From the NCBI GenBank assembly GCA_004764695.1, contig SMSO01000014.1, positions 1,811,148 to 1,875,147 of the forward strand: a stretch of 64,000 nucleotides of DNA. The letters run 5' to 3'. This document shows positions 18,755-30,062 of this stretch, in pieces. Within the stretch, counting starts at the first letter, position 1. Every line of letters starts with the position of its first letter. The position numbers and the translations under genes were made by a program. Under the pieces are notes generated by a model, which saw only the letters and a program-made list of their open reading frames with translations, was not told where the DNA came from and did no database searches. The stretch is from Schizochytrium sp. TIO01. Lineage: Eukaryota; Sar; Bigyra; Thraustochytrida; Thraustochytriidae.

Positions 18755-19801
18755 TTAGTTGAGGGAGTCGAGGGACTCGGTGGACTGCGTAACTACCTTG
18801 GAGGAACGGAACTCCTCCTCGCTGACACCAGCGGCCTTCTTCTCCTCAATGCGGGCGGCGATCCACTCCATGGTGAGCTTAAGGCCAGACTTGAGGTCAA
18901 TGCCAGGGGCCCAGCCGAGCACCTTCTTGATGAGGGTGTTGTCGGAGTTGCGGCCACGGACACCCTCGGGGCCGGGGACGTGCTTGTGCTTGAGGGTCTT
19001 GCCGGCGAGCTCAATGCAGATGTCGGCCATCTGGTTCATGCTGACCATCTCGTCGGAGCCAAGGTTGATGGGCTTCTTGAAGTCAGAGTCCATGAGGCGG
19101 AGGATACCCTCAACACAGTCATCGATGTACATGAAGGAGCGGGTCTGCTCACCGTTGCCCCAGATCTCGAACTCCTCGGTGGAGGTGAGAGCCTTACGGC
19201 AGAAGGCGGCGGGGGCCTTCTCGCGACCACCGGTCCAGGTACCGTGGGGGCCGTAGACGTTGTGGAAGCGGGCGACGCGGACCTCGAAGCCGAAGTCACG
19301 GCCGTAGTGCATGGCGAGCTCCTCAGAGGCGAGCTTCTCGAGGCCGTAGGCATCCTGGGGCTGGGCAGGCCAGGCGTCCTCCTCCTTGAGGCCGGGGTTC
19401 TGCTCGTCCTCCTGCTTGGACTCGTTGTACACACAGGCAGAGGAGGCGTAGAACATCTTCTTGCAGCCAGCGCGGCGGGCAGCCTCGACCATGTTGAAGG
19501 AGATCATGGTGTTGTTGTAGAAGAGAACAGAGTGGTTAGACTGGATGAAGCCCATGCCACCCATGTCGGCGGCAAGGTTGTAGATCTCCTCACATCCCTC
19601 GGTGGCCTTCACACAGTTGGAGAGGGAGCGGAGGTCAAGGAGCTTGAACTCGTCACAGAACTCAGACTCCTCGAAGAACTCCTGCTTCTTCCAGTCAACG
19701 GCAACGACGTACTTGCCCTGCGCTTTGAGGCGCTTACCGAGGTGGGCGGCGATGAAGCCACCAGCACCGGTCACACAGACCTTAACCTTGCCCTCAGACA
19801 T
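18755..19801 (-). CDS. GME: GDP-mannose 3,5-epimerase (GME)
   Basis: 348 aa. The start is the ATG at 19801 in the context AAGCAAAATGTCTG. The frame is open 13 codons further to a GTG, which I do not use. GME converts GDP-D-mannose to GDP-L-galactose and GDP-L-gulose. In plants this commits mannose to ascorbate and to cell-wall galactose. It is an extended short-chain dehydrogenase/reductase: NAD-binding TGAGGFIAAH (11-20), and active-site residues Cys123 (SSACVYNE), Tyr152 and Lys156 (DAYGLEKLA), and Lys195 (GGREKAPAAF), matching the order known for Arabidopsis GME. GGMGFIQSNHS and GPEGVRGRNSDN are also near-identical to plant GME by eye. The last 25 residues are a divergent, Ser-rich tail. 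Third positions are almost all C or G, unlike the neighbouring genes, which suggests high expression. Confidence 0.95.
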   Translation of the reverse strand: MSEGKVKVCVTGAGGFIAAHLGKRLKAQGKYVVAVDWKKQEFFEESEFCDEFKLLDLRSLSNCVKATEGCEEIYNLAADMGGMGFIQSNHSVLFYNNTMISFNMVEAARRAGCKKMFYASSACVYNESKQEDEQNPGLKEEDAWPAQPQDAYGLEKLASEELAMHYGRDFGFEVRVARFHNVYGPHGTWTGGREKAPAAFCRKALTSTEEFEIWGNGEQTRSFMYIDDCVEGILRLMDSDFKKPINLGSDEMVSMNQMADICIELAGKTLKHKHVPGPEGVRGRNSDNTLIKKVLGWAPGIDLKSGLKLTMEWIAARIEEKKAAGVSEEEFRSSKVVTQSTESLDSLN

Positions 19802-21322
19802 TTTGCTTGTTTGCTTGGGGTTTACGTTCTGTTTTTCCACCCCGAAATCATTCCACGTGCAATAAGGAGAATCCCATCCAATTCATCATTCATCAATCTC
19901 ACCGTTAGTTCTTCTTCTCTCTATCTTTTCTTTCCTTTCAGCAAATCTAAAAAGATCCATTAAAAAATCTCTCTTCCAAACAAGTCCTTCTTCTCGAACG
20001 CGATTAGATCGCTGGCTCCATCTCATTATTCGAACCTGGTCGGCTCTACAACAACCGTAGACTTTACATTCTTGACTTGCCGCAGTCATTCTCCTGAGTC
20101 GTCGGCTTGCAAACGTATCTAACGTAGTCTCCATTTATCGCATATTGGCGACAGCCTGTCTGATCTTATTTTTTCTCTATTTCTCCGTGTATATAATATA
20201 TATATTATATATATAATACATAGAGCTCTATAGCTTATCCCTCTCTCTCGTGTTCTATTAATTGAGAGTACTGTTTCTTAACTGCTTTCATTCAATGGAT
20301 CAGAGGAGAGAGATTTTATAAGCGCATAGGGAATCATAAGAGCAGACAAAGAGCGTCGAATCCACGCTGGCAGCTTGCTTCATCGATAGGAACGTCGTGG
20401 ATGCGGAGGACACGAAGCCCCGCGAGGCAGTGCAGCCAGTCAGGCCCGGCGCCAGTCTGAGGAGCAGTTGTGGAGCCATGCCAGCGGAGGCTTGCTTGCA
20501 GCTGACTGAGATATCAAAGGCCTGACAGAGCTGACTGCAGGCAACTGCATGCATTGTCCAAGATCAGTCAAGATCAATCGACTGCCTGGAGCACTATCGC
20601 CAACAAGACGTGGCGCCAGCGAGAGGGCGAGGAGAGAAGGGTGTTGCAGGGATGGAGGGCCTGACGTGTAAACTTCGTCAGGCAGCGCGAAGGCGTGAAG
20701 GCCTGCCTCTGGTCATCGTCGCGCGCGGACTTACCGATGGATATTCGAATCGAGCGATTTGGATTTGCCGTGCTGTCTTCGCCTGTTCTCTAAGTGCTCT
20801 CTAAATCTCTGTGGCTGTACCTCTTTCTCCCACAACCAAAGCCTTCTCTCCTACAAGACATCCCTTCATGCACTCTGACTGTCTTCCTGTGTCTCCTCCA
20901 GGGTCACTGCGATAAAGAGATCCGTGTCATCAGTCGAGAATATCATAGTGCCCCTTTAAAGCCACTACGACTTACTTACTTAGAGCCACCGGGACTTTCA
21001 AAATGTTGATCATTGATACTATGCACTCACAATGCCTTTTAAAAGGGCTTCTCTGTAAAGAAACAAACAGGATTTGTTATTTTCATCAAAGTAAAAAACT
21101 GAGTTGAGTTGAATCCATCCAGCCAGTTTTGCGCTTTCTGGCTTCTTCCTTGTCAGAGGCCGCCTGGGCCTAGTTTCTTTCTGCTTTGGAGCCAGAGGCG
21201 GAGAGCAGGCGACGGGAGGCTGATCTGATCGAGGCCGCCTCTCGACAGCCTGAGCGGCTCCCAGCCGGCCTCACCGCTTGTCTCTGTATTTTAATATTTT
21301 AACTAAGCTACGATCATGCTCT

Positions 21323-21370
21323 AAAAAGAAAAAAGAAAAAAAGAAGAGAAGAGAAGAGAAGAGAAAAGAT
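21323..21370. repeat. polypurine GAAGA-type array
   Basis: An A/G-only run with repeated AGAGA and GAAGA units, in intergenic DNA. Confidence 0.8.
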
Positions 21371-24300
21371 AAATAGAAGAGAAACAATACGCTATCGATC
21401 AAAGCCATTCCGTGAAGGACTGACTATAGAGGAGTTAGTTGATGCTGATGTTGCTGTTGATATTCTCGCTCACTTTCCTTTAAACTCGACGGCAAGAAGA
21501 AGCGCTTTCACTTTGCTTAGGTTTTTTAACTTTCGACGAGTACCAAAGTGAGTGTTCACAAATAAAAACCTGTATATTTTAAAGGCTTCTAATTTCTAAC
21601 GCTTTTTCCTCCAACGCGAGAAAAGCCCGTTCCCTTCCTCAGAAAAGGTATCTAGTCGATGAAAGATAAGCTGTGGGGAAAATTAAAGAGCACCCCCCTG
21701 CTTGGATAATCATGGTTATTTTGCACAAGGGCCAGTAACTACTAAGGTTAGTAGTATATAGATGCTATAAAGGATCCGACGATGGTGCGGTTGCTGCGAG
21801 AGTACCCCTAAGCTCTCCCGAGGCAGTTATTTATAAAGGAAGAGAAGAGTAAGTTTTCTTTCAGTGGAGACCTCCACGAAAGCTATCTTGGGCGAGGGTT
21901 TCATGCGCTTTCTACTAAGGCATCTACCCACAGCAAGAGGAAGGTTATGAAAGTACTTTTGTTTCTCGAATCTTGGTTTTCAGAAAGGACCTTCTAATCT
22001 CATGTCACAAGCGTCTCGCGTGAGTTATGTGTGTGATAACAAGCTATGATCTTGCACCAGCTGACATCTGTGGCAATCGAATGTATTACTGGGACACAAG
22101 AAGCCTTTGTAATACTTATCTGGGGAGGTTTTAGAGCCTTCAGAGAGGCTTATCTTGAAGGCTGTCACTCGCGTGAATGTCTATCGCAAGCGAACCGAAG
22201 TTCAAGTCTTTCCAAAACTTGCAGCTCTCTTTTAATGCACCAAATTCGCTCGTCTTAGCTTGAGACGATTTTAGGTTATTAGTTTGGCTGGAACTTTTAT
22301 CTGTGTGCGAGAAAGCGTTTAACTGGAAAAGAGTCTTGATAATCAACCGGAAGCAGAGATTCTTTCTTTCTCATTCTTACAAGCACATTTGAAGAAGAAT
22401 TATCAGAACAAAAATTAACTTGAATCACTAATATGATGCTCCGCTCTCGGAGTATAGTAAGGTGAGCAAACTATAGTAAGGCGGAGTAGACAAGCTTGGA
22501 TCAAACAGAAATGTCTATTATTTTTTCTTATCCATAGAGATGTCAAATATCAAAAATGCTGTCGACCTGGAGAGATTATTTTACTGGTTGAACTGAAGTC
22601 TCGGCGAGGATGTGAACCCTGACAATATCCTTAGATCGGGTTCATCAGATGAAAACGATGACAAGAACTTGATAGTCAACTTAATGATACCACGCACAAT
22701 GGCGTATGCTGAGCGGCTTGATTTGTATATTCAGAAACATAGTTTTCCGGCATCAGTAAAAGATCTCACGATATCTTATGATGATTCTTCGAAAGGTTAG
22801 GAACGTACATTGCCCGCATAATGACCCCGAAAGTATCTCAAACTTAAGCTTATTATTGTGTAACTATCGTAGTGATAAAACATGAACTCTTCCAGTCTTA
22901 ATCTTAATATTTAAACTGTCGTGAAGTTACTTAAAAATCCTGAATGGAAATCTTATTGCCTCGAAAGGTTCTGCACCACATTAGTTACGCGGTACCAACT
23001 TGAAAGATCCTAGAATATAATGATCTCGCAATCCAGAAAAAAAATAAAAATAAAAATAAGAAAATGGTTTCCTCCAAAATATATCCCAAAGAGCACGCTG
23101 GGAGGCTATACATACCGTCTTCATCATCCGGTAATTTAGGTCTACGACCTGTGCGTACTGCCGTTACATTGCTATACTTATTCGCACGCGCCAGCTCAAG
23201 TAGTTGGGTTTATTCGTTCTGTCTGACTTAATGTTGTGTTATCACGCCAATCCCACATTACTTCACTTTTTTTTACTTTTTTTACTTTTTTTTTTTTTTA
23301 AATTTAAAAGTTTAATTAAAATATATTATTAAAAAAACAAAACTAACTTGAAAAAATCCAACTAGGACGGTTAATCAATAACTCTGCGCGTTGGCAACAA
23401 TCAACGAAACACAGTCATTCGCAAAACTTCCTTCGATCGGCCCCATGTACTCGGCGTGATTGCTGTTACTCAAAACGGGCCTTCTAAGTAAGAAACCACT
23501 TCGATCGAAGACCTGAGCTCATTCATAGATAGCCTATAGTTACGACCGCAGTCGAGATTCGATCCCTTGCTCTCAAAATTCGCCATCTTAACTTAAAAAT
23601 ATTTTCTTCTAATTTAAAAAATACGTATTATAAGCTACTTACTAATTACTGCAGTGCACTGTCGTATTATAAAATAAGCAAAATCAAAAAATAAATCACG
23701 CAAATTAAAAACAAACATTGATACGACTTCTTCGTTCACGCTCAGCAGATTGACGCTGTTTAAGGGCTGGTGCTTCGCGTTTCGCAATGAAACTTGTGTC
23801 GACCACGCATGCATACTTCGTTGGTGTCCGGCGCAGTGATCAAGTTGTCGTCCTTCAAAGGAAAGGCCTCACTCGAGGCTGCACGGGACCAGTTTGGAGC
23901 CGCTCATAGTCATCTTGCACTTCTTGTTTCCTTGTCATCAATTTCCGCGATACCACACATTCATTATCTTAGTTAGGCACCTACAACTACTTTGACAGTT
24001 TAGTGCTCACTAATGATCGCGATCGCTGGTTTTTACAACTATCAATTAATGAAAAGCCAATGATAAGGAGTAATAGCAACACTAAAATATCGTTTGCCAA
24101 AACCGTAGGATTTCTTTCTGTGAGAAATCATAAGAGACAGGTATAGGTAGGAGCAGATATCAATTTTAAGGAGTAGGAAGACGGAGGTATTCGACAATCA
24201 TCAAGAGCACCATTTGCTACGATGAATGAAAAAGTCCATTTACACGGTCTGGCTGAAGAGTCGGCGGCCTTCATTTGCGCCTGAGCTGCGTAGAAGAAGA

Positions 24301-24510
24301 GGATTGAGGCAAGTTTTCTCTTGGCCTTTACAGCTTGTAGGTATGAAATAAAAGTGCTTGCTCTAAGACCTCCTTGCAGGCGGTGGTTTTGCCCAAGGGA
24401 TTACAACATGGACGGCTGGGAATGCTCAATGATTTTGCAGGTCAGTTGGAAGAGCTTTGCTTGCTTGTTCAAGTAAGCTCATGCTTAGTGAAGTGGAATC
24501 AAGATCGATC

Positions 24511-24572
24511 AATGAGCCAATGAGCCAATGAGTCAATGAATGAATGAATGAATGAATGAATCAATCAATCAA
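24511..24572. repeat. AATGAGCC and GAAT/CAAT array
   Basis: Two AATGAGCC-like units grade into about six GAAT copies and then three CAAT copies. It is intergenic. Confidence 0.85.
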
Positions 24573-26114
24573 TTGCTCGTACAAAGTAAGGCCAAACGTC
24601 AGATTTCTCAAAATTGCATGATGACCTCGATTGCTCGCTCTTTTCCTTTCGGCAAGTGCTGTGCTGCGAGACCATCCACACGAGTTAAGAGTTCTTATCG
24701 CGATACAGTAGGCAGGAACTATTAGTTGGCTAGTCCTGTTCGCGAGGAAGCATTGCCGAAGTGTTTTGCTCTTGTTCATCTTCAAGTCAGTAGACAGTCA
24801 GTCAGATTTCTTCTTTCTCCGTGACGGGTCTGTGACGATGTTGTTTCCGATGGTCCGATTCGCAAGAGTACCTGACAATAATCAAAGCATCGCTGCTTAC
24901 AATTCAACCATCTTAGAAGATGCCAAAAAATCATGTTGGGGCGTTAACCATGGCATAGTCAGCAGCTTTTGTTTAGTTAAGTTTGAGCCATAGGTACGAC
25001 TGTGCGAGCACTCGTCGGCTTTACTTGTTCTACCCAAACTCGAAGCCAAAAGAGTTAGTTGTGTACTACAGGCTTCAATTCGATTTCAATGAGGCTTTAA
25101 GACGAACTCGGTTTCTCCATCACCTCTAGCTAGAAACACTTTCAAGAACCTAGCGTCATTTCTTCTTCAACCTTTCATCTATGCCGGTGACATGAGACAC
25201 CAGGGAACTCTTATTCAGGCTCGCAGCAATTGTGACTCAGCTCAGTCGCTGTGACTTCGAATCCTTTGAATTCGATAATAGTACGACTAACAGAAGGAGC
25301 AATTTTGGCAGAAAGTGTTATCTAGACCTAAAATGTTTCACAGAAGGGAAGAAGTGATTTGCTATCATGGACTACACACCACAGATTCGGACCGACTTGA
25401 AGTTAAAATCTGCACGTGATGCCTGGAGCCGATGTGCCGAGTCGTTTGACATGGGAGCTTTAGATATAGTTGAAGATTGGAGAAAATAGCCAGAAATGAG
25501 CCATCCGAGTTGCTTTGCTTCAACTCGTTCATTTTTGAAATCAGAGAAGCTTGATGTAAGTTCTGTAAGAGCTCCATGGGTCTGAAATTAATTTTATAAT
25601 GTTAACTTCTCAACTTAAAACACTAGTTTCGATCCTTTCAAAGTAATTTTAATCTCACGAGACTTGAGATATAAAAATTGTATCAGTTCCTAAATTTGCT
25701 ATTGTCTCCTACAGGGTATTGTTCTTTCCTGAAGAAAATAAAATAAAAATGAAACGATTTAACGCAATCTTCATTTAACCCAAATCACTTTAAAATTAGC
25801 GAATATCTTCAAAGCAGATCCAACACTCTCATATGTGAGATAGACAAAAGGATAAGGATTCTACTGCAGTGAATCAAGTTTGCTGTATTAGCCAGTTCAT
25901 GGACTTGATTTGGTGTTAGATGCGATCAAAAATAAACATTTTGTGTTTAGCTTGCAGTATTTAGTTTTAGAAATAGTTACAAATATGATGTTACAGAGAG
26001 TAAGCCGGTCCACGGCATCTCTGAAAGGTGCTAGTCAGTCAAAATAATATCCCAACCATGTAAAGCTCCTAAATACCTGTGTGAAATGTTTCATGATTAA
26101 ACACACAGTAGAAT

Positions 26115-28988
26115 TTAGTAGTTCTGGCGAAGCTTTCGGTACCATTTAGGAAGGGGAATACCTTGTTCATCTTGCTGAAGAAGCACAAATGACGAAGATT
26201 CAAGGCTAGCTACACTCGAGGTACTTTGGCCTAAGCGGTCAGGAAGGTCGACCTCCTCTATAACAGAATCTGCATGGGAGTGAGTTGTCCCTTCATCCGA
26301 AAAAGCACTGCCAGATGTTCTGGGACGATCCACTTGGACGCGGAGATTGAAATCTCTCAACCCTTCAGTAGTGCTTTGGTCACGGGAAACCCCAGTTCCA
26401 GGCCTTCCTTCCAAGCGAGCAGACTGAACTTCTCTTGTTTGATGTGTAAAATGAGCTGTTCCACCGTGTGTTGACGAAGCACCAGGTAGAGGGGCAGACT
26501 GGGGGCTAGTAAGACCTCTTCTTGATTGACTTCCAGGAGCTCCTTGTTGCGGGGAAGAGGATCTAGGCCGACGGACTGTGCCAATTTTCCCTATTGAATG
26601 ATGCTTAATGTCTTCTTCACCTGTCTGGGGTGCCGATTTTGTAAGGTTTTCCAATGCCGGTGAATACCTGCCCTGAACGCGTGGAATTGCACGCTCGAGG
26701 GCACGTCGATCGTTAAGCACTCTTTGCAAATCAGCATGTAAACTATCGCGAACTCCCTCAACCTGTTGAAGTTCTTGTTGAAGACGACCTATATGTGCAT
26801 TAAGTGCTGATATTTCTTTGCGAGAGTTCTCAAGTTGAGTATCACGGTCACGAAGTTTATCAAGGAGAAAGGCCTGGGGTTGCGACGCCCCTGCAGCTAC
26901 TTCGGCAGCTTCACGAGCCTGGGCCTGTGCTTTGCGTAGATTCGTTACGAGCTCCCGACATTGACGTTTGGTTTCCTCAAGTTCACGTTCCGTACGAATA
27001 AGCTTCTCAGCGAGGAGGACACTTTGTTGTACTCGCCGCTGGGCAGCAATGGGCAGTTTGCTCATGGCATACATGCTTGACTCTGACCGAGTACGGGCCT
27101 CCTCAATAATCGCATCTGCCCCTCGTCTGATCGCAACCTCACTTGCTTCCTCGGTTGGGTCTTCGTCAAGTCCATCACTCTCTTCTTCTTGTGCTTCAAC
27201 GCGGCGTTTGGCCTGATCAACAACAGCGGCATCGAGCTCAAGCTCGAGTGCTTCGTAAGCATGCACTTTTTCTTCCAAAGTTGATATACGCGCAGTTTTT
27301 TCGACGATGGTCTTGGCCGTTGAGGTTTCAAGAGCAGCAAAGTCATCTCGAAGGATCTCAAATTTATCTCGAAGCATTTCGTTTTCAATCTCAAGCTTCC
27401 GTACTGCAGCCATTTTGGCATCAACAGTAGCGCTGAGTGTCTCGATTTCGAAAACCCGGCGGTTCAAGTCGCCGCGTGCCTGTACTAGAGCAGTTTCTTG
27501 CGTTGCATCTTTTGTCGCAAGTTCCAGACGTGCCTCATCTAGCGCTGTTTGAGCGTCTCCAAGCTGAGCTCGGAGATGTTCCACCTCTGCCATAGCCTCT
27601 TCCCGTGCTGTTCGCATCGCCCTTAGTTCCCTTTCGACAGTATTGAGCTGTGTTTCCTTAAGCTGAGCAACTTGCGCACGGTGTTCTTCTCTCATGCTCT
27701 CAACTTCTCTCGCCAACTTCTCCTCATACTCGGATCTTGCCTTTTGACGCGCCTCGTGGAGCTGCTCTCTCGCTTCGTCCAGTCTTGTTTGCAGTCCTTG
27801 CACACGATCCTGTTCTCTCACGAGCTCATTTGCAAGTCGTGTGGCTTCCATTTTGCGAGCATCGGTTTCTCTTGCCAGATATGTTTTATCCTGCTTTACA
27901 ATCTCCAGATCCCTTTCTCGATGCTCCAGCTCACTAGCTTTTCGATCGAGCATTTCTCGAGCCGCTTCACACTGCGCCAATGCACTGCGGCCAAACTCCT
28001 TGGCCTCGGCTAGTTCATTTTCCAGTTTTACAATCTTGCTCTTCATGGATCCAACCCTATCTTTGTCTTCTCTGAACTCCTCTAGTTCATTTATGGCCTG
28101 GCTGGCCTTTTCGCGAGACCTTCTCGCGTCATCCTGGACCGCGGCCAATTCAATCTCAAGTTCCTTTGTGCGAGCTTCGAAGCCTGCTCTTGCTGCATTG
28201 AGCCTCTGCTCCGCATGATCTGCACGGCCCTCTGCCTCGAGAGCTTTTCCAAGTGCCTTTTCCCGTTCGCGAGCTGCCTCAGCGAGCTGCGCTCTCAAAG
28301 ATGCCGTGAGCTCAAAGACTTTCATCTGGGCCACCTCGCGAACCGTAAGCTGGGATCGATCAGCATTTCTCAGTGTTTGGTAGTGGGCTGCTGAGCATAA
28401 GAGATTCTCACAGAGGTCGTCAAAGTCGATAAAGTCTGTACGAGCGATTTTAAGCTGTTTTTTAAGCGGCTCAACTTCCTTTTGAGTCTCTGCAAGACGG
28501 GTCTTCAGCACACGAATTTGATCTTCGTAGTGGCGGGCCGTTGATCGTAGCCTTGACGCGGCGCTCTGCTCAGCACGACGAAGACTTGACTCGAGAAGAC
28601 GCTTCTCATATCGCAGCGTCTCAATATCCTCCAGCGCAAGCGCATCGCTGGCAGTGTTGAGACGCGGGGTGTTGCCTTGAAGGTAGCGAGAGATTCGAGG
28701 TGTCGCAGAGAGCTCATCATCCTCAAAGAGGCTCGAGCGCAAAGACACAGATACAGAAGCAGGCGAAGATGAAGACAATGATCCACCACGGGAGTGTGGA
28801 GATCGCCCCGTAGCAGCGCCTAGGACGGCGTCTAGCATTTCATCGGAGAGGCCCACGCGATCCCTCAGTAGTGCCTGGACTGCCGCATCCAAGTCAACGC
28901 CGATGCTCCCTTGTACACCAGGATCGGCTGGCGCCACAGGGGCAGCAGGCGAAGAATCCCTTGGTGATGGACTCGCTGCGTCGCCCAT
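26115..28988 (-). CDS. PIBF1: coiled-coil protein of the PIBF1/CEP90 type
   Basis: 957 aa, intronless. The first in-frame ATG is at 28988; the frame is open 53 codons upstream to a TTG, not used here. Residues 1-115 are Ser/Pro/Ala-rich, about 120-770 are almost continuous coiled coil, and the tail is low-complexity. Several blocks align by eye with vertebrate PIBF1/CEP90 in the same order: TVREVAQMKVFEL (215-227), YEALELELD (578-586), PIAAQRRVQQSVLLAEKLI (646-664), and the late helix FLLDKLRDRDTQLENSRKEI (707-726) leading to LQRVLNDRRALE (754-765). CEP90 acts at centriolar satellites and distal appendages with OFD1 and MNR and is needed for cilium assembly. A basal-body role here follows from the homology. 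Generic coiled-coil similarity is the alternative explanation, but the non-repetitive matches argue against it. Confidence 0.72.
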   Translation of the reverse strand: MGDAASPSPRDSSPAAPVAPADPGVQGSIGVDLDAAVQALLRDRVGLSDEMLDAVLGAATGRSPHSRGGSLSSSSPASVSVSLRSSLFEDDELSATPRISRYLQGNTPRLNTASDALALEDIETLRYEKRLLESSLRRAEQSAASRLRSTARHYEDQIRVLKTRLAETQKEVEPLKKQLKIARTDFIDFDDLCENLLCSAAHYQTLRNADRSQLTVREVAQMKVFELTASLRAQLAEAAREREKALGKALEAEGRADHAEQRLNAARAGFEARTKELEIELAAVQDDARRSREKASQAINELEEFREDKDRVGSMKSKIVKLENELAEAKEFGRSALAQCEAAREMLDRKASELEHRERDLEIVKQDKTYLARETDARKMEATRLANELVREQDRVQGLQTRLDEAREQLHEARQKARSEYEEKLAREVESMREEHRAQVAQLKETQLNTVERELRAMRTAREEAMAEVEHLRAQLGDAQTALDEARLELATKDATQETALVQARGDLNRRVFEIETLSATVDAKMAAVRKLEIENEMLRDKFEILRDDFAALETSTAKTIVEKTARISTLEEKVHAYEALELELDAAVVDQAKRRVEAQEEESDGLDEDPTEEASEVAIRRGADAIIEEARTRSESSMYAMSKLPIAAQRRVQQSVLLAEKLIRTERELEETKRQCRELVTNLRKAQAQAREAAEVAAGASQPQAFLLDKLRDRDTQLENSRKEISALNAHIGRLQQELQQVEGVRDSLHADLQRVLNDRRALERAIPRVQGRYSPALENLTKSAPQTGEEDIKHHSIGKIGTVRRPRSSSPQQGAPGSQSRRGLTSPQSAPLPGASSTHGGTAHFTHQTREVQSARLEGRPGTGVSRDQSTTEGLRDFNLRVQVDRPRTSGSAFSDEGTTHSHADSVIEEVDLPDRLGQSTSSVASLESSSFVLLQQDEQGIPLPKWYRKLRQNY

Positions 28989-30062
28989 CCTCGCCCTGAG
29001 GTGGCCACGCGAGCGAGCGAGCGGATAATTGGAGTTTTGAGTGACGAATGAATTGTGGAAAGGGTGTGGAAAAAACTGGAGACGCCGGTTATTTTTAATT
29101 GATTGAGAAACGCATATTGCACAAAACTGGGTTGTGCAAAATGGCAAAGTTTGGATAATAGATCAAGATGATTTTACAGATCCTGAAAGCCATGAATAAC
29201 TTGAGGATGGTTAAGAGAGGCGTTGCTTTCGATTGGTTGACCTTATTTACAGTGAATACTTTTCCCTTGTTCGTGAAACTATGAGAGACAAACACTTCAC
29301 AAAGTGGAAACGACAAACATCAATATGAACAACATCGAGCAGCAGAAGCAGATAAAATATTGATCTTGGTCTGATTCTAAAACAAAGAGTGATCAAGCAA
29401 CTAGAAATTGAAAAGGGCCTTCGCAAATGATTCCCAAAAGCGGGTATCATAATATGCAAAGATTCCTCCTGATAAAGCGATTGCTTCCTGCTTTACTTTA
29501 CAATAGAGTGTCACTTCTGCGACTCAGTATCCAAGTAAATCTCGCGTGGGTATCTGCAAGAGTGTGGATCAATAACGTCATAGATCTGCATTGGTATTAG
29601 AATAAATTCAGCCCCCTCTCGCGAAAACTCTGATTCCATGAAGTTCCTCATTCGAATGAAGAAGTTTAAGCAACACGCAAAGGGAAAAGGGACATTATCT
29701 TATTGCACAGATTATGCAACTATATTTGTTCAATCTTGAAACTGACAAATTACAATATGGACTCTAGTACAGCTGTTGCAAATGCTGGTCATGTCGCCTT
29801 CGTGGAGTTGCTATCGACTTCTATAATTTACAATAGATAGGTACTACATTCGTTAGACTTCTCAAACCTGAGCAACAAACCTCGATTTTTCGAACGCGAG
29901 CGCTCAAAACCTCAGCTGTTATTGTAAGCGCAGTTTACGAGACAAGTGGAAAGCCAAGGTCCCAAGCACGTGGTGTCGTATAGGAGACAGGCATAGACGT
30001 CGGGCTGATTAGTTCGATCTGCGTCGGTCTGCGTTGGGCTGATTGGTTGATTCTGAGTTGCC
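28989..30062. other. divergent spacer between CEP90-like gene and CENP-W
   Basis: 1,074 bases separate the two divergent starts. I see ordinary AT-rich sequence, no ORF worth listing and no clear repeat. Both promoters lie here. Confidence 0.5.

Larger units (their letters stand above)
19802..26114. other. 6.3-kb spacer without supported genes
   Basis: It contains the GME promoter, an AT dinucleotide-rich patch (20190-20220), GC-richer islands (20350-20720 and 21120-21290), a GAAGA-type purine array (21323-21370), a very AT-rich block (23260-23345), and a GAAT/CAAT array (24511-24572). No open frame in it combines an ATG, length and protein-like composition. Short multi-exon genes could still be hidden here, because the CENP-W gene shows that such genes exist in this window. 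Confidence 0.5.

Noticed and set aside
18749-19963. 404-codon plus-strand frame, Leu/Gly/Val-rich
   Set aside because: It is the antisense of the GME gene, kept open by its extreme codon bias; the minus-strand frame carries all active-site motifs.
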